A DNA stretch of 64,000 nucleotides from Hyalella azteca (lineage: Eukaryota; Arthropoda; Malacostraca; Amphipoda; Hyalellidae). The notes under the pieces are model-generated. The model did not search any database. It saw only the letters and a list, made by a program, of their open reading frames with translations, and was not told the DNA's origin. Location: assembly GCF_000764305.2 (NCBI RefSeq), contig NW_025943840.1:1-64000 (forward strand). The letters run 5' to 3'. The position numbers and the translations under genes are program-made. Below are positions 56,285-64,000 of the stretch, piece after piece; position 1 is the first letter of the stretch; each line of letters begins with the position of its first letter.

Positions 56285-58409
56285 TCAAAATCTAACTCTC
56301 ACTGCACCATCGTTTCCACCATTATCGTCTATAACGAAATCGAATTCGTACAAGACGAGAAAAGTGTATAATGCCCTCTGGATGGGAGAAATTCCAAATT
56401 CGGAGTGAATTCCTTTACCAGAGATAATTTTTGTAACATATTTTTTATTAAGCATGGCAATGGATATTAAGTGCAGCTTTAGCTGATTTACAGCATCTGT
56501 GATGGTCAAATTGTGTAAGTCGAGGTGAGAAGCGTCTTTTAATTTTCTACGGTAAACTTCCGACGGCCAAGCAAACAAATAACTACTTGACTGCGTTTCA
56601 GTGACCTGCAGCATTTTCTTGTAAAGCCTTTGATGGCTCTTATTGCCATTATAAAGCCGACTATCAAATTTTGCGGCGTAAATTAAATTTAATCTAATCT
56701 TTAGGCTTTCCCAACACTCATAAGCCGGGAACAAGGGGAGGCCACAATTTTGTATATATTCTGATTGTTGATCTATGTCGAAGCTTGAATCACAAACGAG
56801 CTGCAATTAAGATCAGAAAATTAAAATATGTTTAGATTAAATTACCATGTGATCATTATATAAATTGTCAAAATTTCAAACAATAAAAGAATATTCTAGC
56901 TCTTCATTGAAATAAACATGCATTTGTCTAATTGACGTCCAAAATTTTCTATTCAAAAATTTTTATGCAAATTCTAGAATAAATTTGCATCACGGTTGAT
57001 AAATATATAAAAATAAGTAAAATTACTGTTAAGATAAATTTGCAGGTACTCACTTTTAAAGCGGCTCTCAAGTTTTCTTCTGAAGACAGGTTTTGCCGGT
57101 CCTGAGAATACACGTTTATTTAAAATCAATTATAATTCATTTCTCACAAAATATTTCTCATAAATATTAACAATTTCTCTTAAATACACATTAATTTTTC
57201 TCAAACCATGAAATTAAACCTTGAGGCTACTTTTTCCAATATTTGCACGTATCTTTGAAAAACTCCAGAATTGATATTCATCATTAATTCACTGTTCAAA
57301 TTTATATGCAGTTATTTCTAATATCTAAGATGAGCATTAAGCATTGAAACATTAGGCACACACCTCATGGTTATGCTGGAGCGCCGAAGTCTTACGTTTC
57401 TTTTCTCGCCACCGGATGGGAATTGTTATCCCAGGCTGTGAAAATGTTATCATTATAATTCATATATCATATATCATCGTCATAACGTTATATATCATAT
57501 CATAACGTCATATATCATTATAAGTCATCGTCATAACGGTATGGCAGGGCCGCTTCATACAGAGATACCTATAATTATTTATTAAATATATATGGTTATT
57601 TCGTTACTGTTTTTATTTGGCTACATTTTCTATTTAAGCAAAATACCTTATAACGTTTTTACCGAACAAAATTTCGTTGTAAGGTAAAAATATACCTTAC
57701 GTCAAAACTTTTTTATATAAAAACGGTTAGGTATAAAAATATACCTTACCTGATAACTTTTTTACCTTATAATGTAAATACCTTATAACTTTTCTGCATA
57801 TAAGGTACTATATTCTGCATATTCTGCAAGATCGCAAGTTCTTACAAATTTATACGCTCAAAGAACATTATTCTTTATATGCGAATATCTCACATACACC
57901 ATAAACATAGATTAATCATTGAACATGGGCTCTATTTCAATCGTGGTTTTGTTTTTCCTGCATCACTTTTAAATTAGTACATGCAATTTCAATTCATAAT
58001 CATTCCACTATTTTCATGACATTTGATCATTTCGAATCAAGAGAAAAATACTTACCAGAGGAACAGAGTCTTCTATGGCAGGGACAAGGCCATTTATGGC
58101 TGGATTAGCGCCGTCTACGGCAGGAACATAGCAGGCATCTGCTGCTTGACGTCTTCGATGAGGCGGGACGTAGACCTGAAAAACAGTGATAGAAGCCTCA
58201 GTATTAACCGTCAGGTGGAATGTAAACCTGCACAAGACATGTGATGAGCTTAAACAATCTCATGCAAGTTATATAGAAATGATTTATTTAATAAATGAAT
58301 CATATTCAATGCGGATGTCAGTAAAGAATAACTGACAAGGCGAACTCACCTCTTGTTGCTGCGAAACAAGACTGGGTTGAGACCTTATCCGTCTTTTATT
58401 TTCGTAGAA
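56285..58409 (-). CDS. Smr-domain protein, last five exons
   Basis: Minus-strand exons, 5' to 3': 58409-58350, 58175-58056, 57435-57364, 57101-57054, 56800-56285 (stop TGA). Lengths 60, 120, 72, 48 and 516 nt; every intron is phase 0 with GT and AG ends (donors GTGAGT, GTAAGT, GTGTGT, GTGAGT). The last exon ends in an Smr domain: HLDLHNLTITDAVNQL, then IISGKGIHSE and SPIQRAL, then NGGNDGAVRVRF. These are the LDLHG, TGxGxHS and terminal motifs of Smr domains, which act as nucleases or nucleic-acid-binding modules in N4BP2- and MutS2-related proteins. The upstream exons are basic and low-complexity (VYVPPHRRRQ, RWREKKRK), as expected for a linker. AATAAA lies at 56252-56247, about 33 nt past the stop. 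The 5' part of the gene is not found and may lie beyond the window. Confidence 0.8.
57600..57800. repeat. AT-rich inverted-repeat patch around ACCTTATAAC
   Basis: TACCTTATAACGTTTTTACC, GTAAGGTAAAAATATACCTTAC, TATAAAAATATACCTTACC and ATATAAGGTA recur in both orientations and could fold into nested hairpins. It lies inside an intron of the Smr gene. Confidence 0.55.
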
Positions 58410-58990
58410 CTGCAAAGAAAATTTGTATCAATTAAAATCATTATATCATCGAATTATTTACAAACACAATATTTCACTATTTCACATGCTGTAGGTACCA
58501 ACAGCAAGAAAAATAACTCATTTTGTTATTTTTAAATATCTTTAGACTGCAAATTTTGTTTGTAATATGTTTTTTTGCAATCGAAATCTGTGATGGCCCA
58601 GAACAAAGTATCAGTTGGAATTTTATTATTTAAGCTATAATTCTACGTCGAATCAAATTATTCCATATATTTGGCTGTGTGGAAATTAATGAGGAATTTT
58701 ACACGCTTCATAAAAGTGAATAAGAGGAATATCATTCGAATTTATTGCTAATAAATTAAATAATGACCGATCGTGGACAATAGCTCAAAATGATGAGATA
58801 ATTTCAGAAATTTTATTCTACGGCAATGATGTCATGACTTTTGGGATATAAAAAGCAATTATTGCTATTTTTTCTCTATGAGCATTTGTTAGGTAATCAA
58901 TTCGGTTTTAAAGCGGCAATGGAAACATAATAACTCAGGATGTGCTTACACATATTATCTTTGCTTAATTATTGTTTAAAACTTCTTTAA

Positions 58991-59033
58991 CATTTTTCTT
59001 CCGCCACCGGACATGAATGTTTCGCCTGGAGTC
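58991..59033 (-). pseudogene. Relic of a duplicated Smr-gene exon
   Basis: The minus strand reads acceptor-like CTCCAG followed by a stretch with TGTCCGGTGGCGGAAGAAAAA, close to ATCCGGTGGCGAGAAAAGAAA in the exon at 57435-57364 (IRWREKK). A shortened, decayed duplicate about 1.6 kb upstream of its parent. Confidence 0.35.
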
Positions 59034-59238
59034 ATGCAGCTGATGTTCAAATCAATGTGCAGTTGCATTTAGTACGTAGACTTTGTGGCACTAAGCGATC
59101 TCATTGCCCGTTATTTTGAAAGATTCTCGTTACGATATCGCATGAACTACGTATTTTGTAACTCAGAGAAATATACGGGTCAATATTGTTCAAATGTTGA
59201 CACACTTTCTCACACGTAGCGCGAGCAGAGAGCGGTCG

Positions 59239-60056
59239 TTAAGCCCCGTCCTCACGCTCAAACTTATCGTCAGTCTTGCATGTCATGCCAAAGTTTGACC
59301 GACAAGACGGACGACTGACGAGCGTCCACCCGTTCAAACTTTCCTTCAGTCTTGTGCGCTCGCGGCAATGGAGGAGCTAGTGCTGCTCGCTGCAGTGAGC
59401 GCAGTTTGTGCCACCATAATTAGGTTAAAGCGATGCAAACGTTCGCGGTGGTCCTGAAAATGGTTTCATAAAATCCCACTGTCGATAGACAGCATCCCCG
59501 CCAGCATCAGGCCACATTGACGACTTCATTTTGGCACATTCTTTTCGATAAAGAGTTAATTTTCTTCGTTACAAAGTCTTTGTTTGCTGTAGGGTCAACT
59601 TCTTTGCACTTAGCAATCAATGCCACACAGGCCAGTGCTCTCTTGTTCTTGTCACTGTAGCTTTTGATTGAATTTAACACAAACAATGGAAACTACGATA
59701 TAACTCGATAAACTCGCCAAAAGAAATCGTGAAACCAGTGTCGGATATCTTGAGATATGGAAAACTAGAGCTAGCGAGGAACAATGTCACAGTCCTCAAC
59801 ATCAATATAGACTGAGATAGTGTAAAAGTTTGACCAATTAGTCGGTTGCCCGTTCACACACTCAAACTTATCCATCAGTCTTGCATAAACCCAAAGGTCT
59901 CGCCCGTCCGTCTTTTCCAGGTTTGTCAAACCTCAAACTCCGCCCACCCGTCATGCAAGACGTCAAACTTTGAGCGTCCACACGCTCCGTCTTGTCGTCA
60001 AACCTGGCATGACATGCAAGACTGACGATAAGTTTGAGCGTGTGGACGGTACTTAA
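59239..60056. mobile_element. 818-bp Harbinger-like element with TTA(A) ends and a MADF-like relic
   Basis: Left end TTAAGCCCCGTCCTCACGCT and right end (reverse complement) TTAAGTACCGTCCACACGCT continue into about 45 bp of matching inverted repeat (CAAACTTATCGTCAGTCTTG). Subterminal copies of the same words recur inside. On the minus strand at about 59690-59517 an open reading LNSIKSYSDKNKRALACVAL, then DFVTKKINSLSKRM resembles the second half of a MADF/Myb-SANT-like domain, as in the accessory DNA-binding protein of PIF/Harbinger elements. No DDE transposase is present. TTAA could also suggest piggyBac, but TTA plus MADF fits Harbinger better. Confidence 0.7.
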
Positions 60057-60068
60057 TTACACTGATAT

Positions 60069-60145
60069 GCCCTCCTGCCGGGTCAACCTGGGTCAAAATG
60101 ACCCACACAATGGCAAATAGTGCATCATTATCCGGACAAAGTCAC
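60069..60145. repeat. Dispersed repeat with GACCCACACAA core, copy 2
   Basis: Partner of 17930-18020. It follows the Harbinger-like element after 12 bp. Confidence 0.45.
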
Positions 60146-60225
60146 GCTCATTCCTATGGGTGTGAAGTGATTGCAGCATTGTATTATCATACTCGGTGCA
60201 TTTAATAAATCTGAGCAATACCGTA

Positions 60226-60395
60226 AATTCAGAGGTGGGCAGTAGCGCGCTACATGTAGCGGCCGCTACATTTTCAGTAGCGGTAGCGGTAGCGGCGCTA
60301 CATTTAAGGCAATGTAGCGGTAGCGGTAGCACCCGCTACATATTTAAGTAGCGATACGAGGTTTTGCCGCTACAGCGCTACCGCTACATTTATAG
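60226..60395. mobile_element. hAT-like terminal sequence with TGTAGCGGTAGCGG subterminal repeats
   Basis: CAGAGGTGGGCAGTAGCG resembles hAT-family ends (CAGRGGTGGGC). Many copies of TAGCGGTAGCGG and CGCTACATTT follow in both orientations, as hAT subterminal binding repeats do. No second terminus or transposase is seen, so it is a solo end or a decayed short element. Confidence 0.5.
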
Positions 60396-61046
60396 ATAAA
60401 GCCTTTAGATTTAGTGATATTATTGTCATATTTTACTTGACTCTTTTTCACTTTTCTTTAACGCGTTTTTATCACAGGCGATAATTTTTCAACTGTGCTC
60501 AATAATCTTTGGACAAGGAAAGATACGAAAATCTTAATGATTTCATTATCCTTAACTAGAAGAAGGCTCGTGAGTTTACACTTAAGGCGAGTTTAGGAGG
60601 ATTGTGTCTTACGGCTCGGATAATAAAACAATTGTAGAATAAAAGTAGAATAATCACTTCACATTATGCCGTTAGCAAACTAATCATTCGTAACTGCACA
60701 TTTTGGGCACGGAGCGTTCGAAAGCAGAGTCGATCTCTAAACGCGAAGAAGAATGGTAAGCCTCGCGTTTGTTGCTGAATTTTTTTACATATCGTTTGGC
60801 CAACAATGCCTAAACATGTACATAATTTAATGCCTTCTACGTACAAATTTGGCTTTGCCGGATAAGAAATTTATACGCAGAAAATGCGTGTTATAGAAAA
60901 GAACAGCAAGTATAATAAACTTGCACTGTAAATACGAGCCCGGATGATTTAACCCTACAGTAGTCGCGTAGTTTACATAAGTAATTCATTCGCATGAATT
61001 TATGATTTTCTCAAAATATACAAGCATTACTTTGATTTCTTCCAGG

Positions 61047-61180
61047 TAATTCAAGTGAACGTTCGAGAAGCGCTCTCAAATTCGCTCAAGTGCCGATCCC
61101 GTGTTGTTGTGAAGCAGGCGCTCCTCGATCAGAGGCCCCGGATCTTACTCAAACCATGATCGTAGCTCTGATGTTTTAGC
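61047..61180 (+). other. Possible terminal exon, unknown
   Basis: A good acceptor (ttgatttcttccag) ends at 61046 and is followed by a G+C-richer stretch with two open frames, one containing NVREALSNSLKCRSRVVVKQ and the other SALKFAQVPIPCCCEAG. Both stop within 45 codons. I do not recognise either. Confidence 0.2.
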
Positions 61181-61315
61181 GCATTTTCTCATTTATGAAA
61201 AAAGGCGCTATTGTACTCGTCATGTCCGCCCGTCCGTCTGTCCGTGCCTTCACGTTTTCGTCGACGAGAAAATGCGCTCTTTGTCAGTCTCTACAGTGAG
61301 TACTGAGACATATTT
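61178..61315 (-). mobile_element. GCGCATTTTCTC MITE-like repeat, copy 4
   Basis: Minus-strand copy (AGCGCATTTTCTCATTTATG at left; CGTCGACGAGAAAATGCGC and GTGAGTACTGAG at right) with a shorter central run. Confidence 0.7.
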
Positions 61316-61329
61316 TTCTCATAATTGAT

Positions 61330-63380
61330 GAATGGCATACACATCAATGCCAGGCGACCAATCTCGTCAGTTTTTAGCACGTGACCACTGGAGGGTTGAC
61401 CGTCATATGTCAACATAAAATCTATAGCTGCTCAAACCGTTGGAACAGATCTAGCCGTTTTTAATATTGTGTTGGTGTGACAACCATACCTAAATACATA
61501 TTGTTATTGTTCCTGTAGCTATCGCACTTCTTCATTGTCATCATGAAAAGTCTTTTAAACACTACATGGTAGCATCAATGGCTTAAGTTTCTAGCGAAAC
61601 TTCGATGTCCAAGTGCTACTTGACAGCGGCCTACCAGTGCTGGACTTTCAGGCGCGGTCAAATAGCACGTGGACGAATAACAAGTGAAAAATACGCGTAT
61701 ACATAAAAAGTGTCTCTGCCACATATGGCTCATGCTCCAAAGACTTGTTTGAGACATTTAAAAATAAATTCTAGAAAATTTATCATGTCTATTATTATTA
61801 TTATGATTGATAATTAATTAAATTACGCCCATTTTGATTTTTCACAAGGTATAGCTCAAAACATTTGATGTTCCCGCCTCTAACATAAGTATGAGACTGA
61901 GGTCGTCGACTCTTTTTCCTCTACCTGAAACTTGACCAGTGAGTCATTAATGTAGTCGTTTGATATATTTTAATTATTATTAATTGAGATAAGTTTACAG
62001 TAATGACTTCACCGAAAAATATTACGAATGAATATGATTTGTATTTAAGGACATGATTTGAATGCTGCAAGTGCATATATTTGTTGTCGAAATATGTTTC
62101 GATCAAAACGTAATATACTGATTTACTCTAATTCGGGTACGCTGATTTAAAAAATCATAACCGTTTTGCTGTATCACGTCAGTATTTTGCTGTAGTCAGT
62201 ACTTGAAGCAAAATATATATTACACAAGTTTTTTACAAATTTCATCTTTGACGCCTAAATATTGCAATATCTTCATCAGTTAAATTTACCGTAGAGTAGA
62301 AGTAAAGAGTTTCGAATTAACTCTCAAATGGAATAATTTCTAGCGATTGAATTTTGAAGAAACAAGTAGAAAATAAACGTTCTTGTTTGCATGTTTGTAT
62401 AGTTATTGTAATAAGTTACCATTTTCTTGACTTGGGATCACCATAAATGACAAACTAAACTCTCTAGCAAGTTCAGCCGGCGTAGATTATAAAATGTGAC
62501 TAATCGAAGTTATGTTTAAAGGTTTATTACGTTTGAATGCCGCATCTTGGCTATTACTCATTGCTTATTATTAAGAGAGTTGTATTTTTTGTATCGTTCA
62601 GTTTCTGCATTCACGCAACGCCTTTGATTGGCAGCCAGAAAATTCATATGAAAGAAATGCATGGATCATCAGTATTGATTTAATGGTCGGTATACATGAA
62701 TCGCTCATTGTTACCGCAAACGCAGCAGTTATTTTCTCTTATTTATCCTCTGGCAAAATAAATTTTTTGCTAGTTAGTCTATGAAAGAATCAATAACTTC
62801 AGAGATTTCAGTTATTAAATTGAAACAAAGACATGTTTTCAAGCGATTTTTTCTCTGTCTTTAAAGCTTCATAATTGACTGATACTGTATAACCTTATAG
62901 CACGACGCTTTGTTCAGAGTTTGTAAACGGAAATAACGAACAATCGAAAAATACCGGCTAAAATAAAAAGAATTTAATTAAATTAAATAGCTTCAGATGA
63001 AAAGTACCAGAGCTTTGTTGCCCGTGTTACTTTACCTCGTATATGTTTCTCTTGTTCACATGCGGCGATTTTAGTTTACTAAGTCAATGCAAGAATTTAT
63101 TGATGTTTGGCTCAATGGCTTTTGACACTTTGGAAGAATTATATACAAGCACGCATTGATTCATGCATGAAATGAGTGCATTTGACATAAATTACCATCG
63201 GAAGAAGCAAAAAATCGCGAATTTCACTAAACAACAAAAATTTATTGCTGGAGATATGTAAACAGAATTCTATTAAGTTTGGTGCATTGATTTTAGAAAT
63301 CATAACCATTTTTTGCACACCGTCAGAATTTTCAGTATAAGGGATGCCTCAAATAAAGTCAATAAAGATGCATAATAAAG
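61330..63380. other. Gene-free stretch
   Basis: AT-rich DNA with no exon or transposon end recognised. Confidence 0.4.
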
Positions 63381-63402
63381 TGAAATGGATGCGTAAAATA
63401 AA

Positions 63403-63930
63403 GTGCATTTGATAGGTTATCTTGATAGTTCAGCTAACTGGGCTGATGCGTGGCAGCTGCGTTTTAATGCTGACAAGTGTAAAGTACTTCACCTCGGGAA
63501 GAACAATGAACCGCAAGATTACAGGATGAGAAGACACGGTTGCAATGAGAGAGTAATGATTGAAAAGTCTAGTGTGGAAAAAGATCTCGGAGTTTATGTC
63601 GACAAGGAGCTGAAATTTTCTAAGCATGTTGAAACGCAGGCTAACACATCCAACAAACTTCTTGGACTAATCAGACGCTCTTATACGAGTTCCTTATAGA
63701 TGCAGAAGCGATGAAGCAGTTGTTTGTTGCTGTCGTGCGCCCGAACCTAGAGTTTGGAAACGCCGTGAGGTCAACGAAACTTGCAAAGGACAAAAATTTC
63801 GTGGAAAGTGTTCAAAGACGTGCAACAATTCTAATTGACACGACATTGGGTGTTGGCACAAGACAGCGACACGACACGACCGTGGGTTTTGACATGATTG
63901 TTCAATCATTTGAAAATCTAGTCTAAACAA
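63403..63930 (+). mobile_element. CR1-type non-LTR retrotransposon, RT fragment with frameshift
   Basis: Reads WADAWQLRFNADKCKVLHLG, then SSVEKDLGVYVDKELKFSKH and NKLLGLIRRSYTS, and after a frameshift at about 63697 DAEAMKQLFVAVVRPNLEFG and VESVQRRATILI. This is the thumb-side region of CR1-like RT proteins (WQLxFNxxKCKVMHxG, EKDLGVxVD, LVRPxLEYG, QRRAT). The catalytic YADD-containing part upstream is absent, so the copy is 5'-truncated, broken and inactive. Confidence 0.85.
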
Positions 63931-64000
63931 AGTTTGGAATCCGACTCAAATGATTCAGACAATTTTTACGTAGAAATATGAATGGACAAAAAAAAGTTTC

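Overview
The window looks like AT-rich nuclear DNA of an invertebrate animal, most probably an arthropod. Reasons: multi-exon genes with GT-AG introns; a duplicated promoter with a TATA box followed about 33 bp later by TCAGT, the arthropod-type initiator; and a dense, decayed mix of Penelope-like, CR1-like, mariner, Harbinger, hAT, SINE and MITE sequences. A two-PAN plus C-type-lectin-like secreted protein also fits an arthropod, perhaps a crustacean. I cannot name the species. Nothing prokaryotic is present, and most short ORFs are chance readings of AT-rich or repetitive DNA.

Left third (0.4-17.9 kb): a tandem family of small two-coding-exon genes. Exon A (142 coding nt in copies 1 and 2, phase 1 donor) encodes a Ser-rich leader and a short beta-like motif. 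Exon B encodes a domain with a conserved His segment and an NCQHFV box, the pattern of LRAT/H-RAS-like suppressor (NlpC/P60-type) thiol enzymes. Copy 1 is broken (exon A 412-576, C-terminal half near 3.75-4.03 kb). A promoter-only duplicate lies at 5.0-6.47 kb and ends at an N. Copy 2 (9.1-11.74 kb) is complete, with TATA, 5'UTR exon and a 228-residue product. Copy 3 (16.7-17.86 kb) is intact if a shifted splice acceptor is used. A fourth, truncated copy sits at 42.9-43.3 kb.

Middle (19-37 kb): a tRNA-derived SINE with a perfect 12-bp target duplication, mariner and CR1 relics, Penelope fragments in both orientations, and a 6-exon gene (28.6-36.7 kb) for a predicted secreted PAN-PAN-CTLD protein. 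Its exon 2 runs into a 33-bp in-frame minisatellite in which every unit carries a 5' splice-site-like sequence.

Right middle (37-53 kb): a large rearranged block. Two inverted arms of 3.0-3.5 kb (39.39-42.90 and 44.46-47.46 kb) flank the truncated fourth LRAT-like copy and a MITE, and are themselves flanked by direct repeats. A SINE is present in one arm and absent from the other. A tandem duplication of about 0.79 kb follows.

Right end (55-64 kb): a 30-bp minisatellite, the last five exons of a minus-strand Smr-domain gene (56.28-58.41 kb), an 818-bp Harbinger-like element with a MADF-like relic, a hAT-like end and a CR1-type RT fragment running to the window edge. Four isolated N bases (4744, 6469, 50140, 53797) fall in or near repeats and may mark assembly joins.
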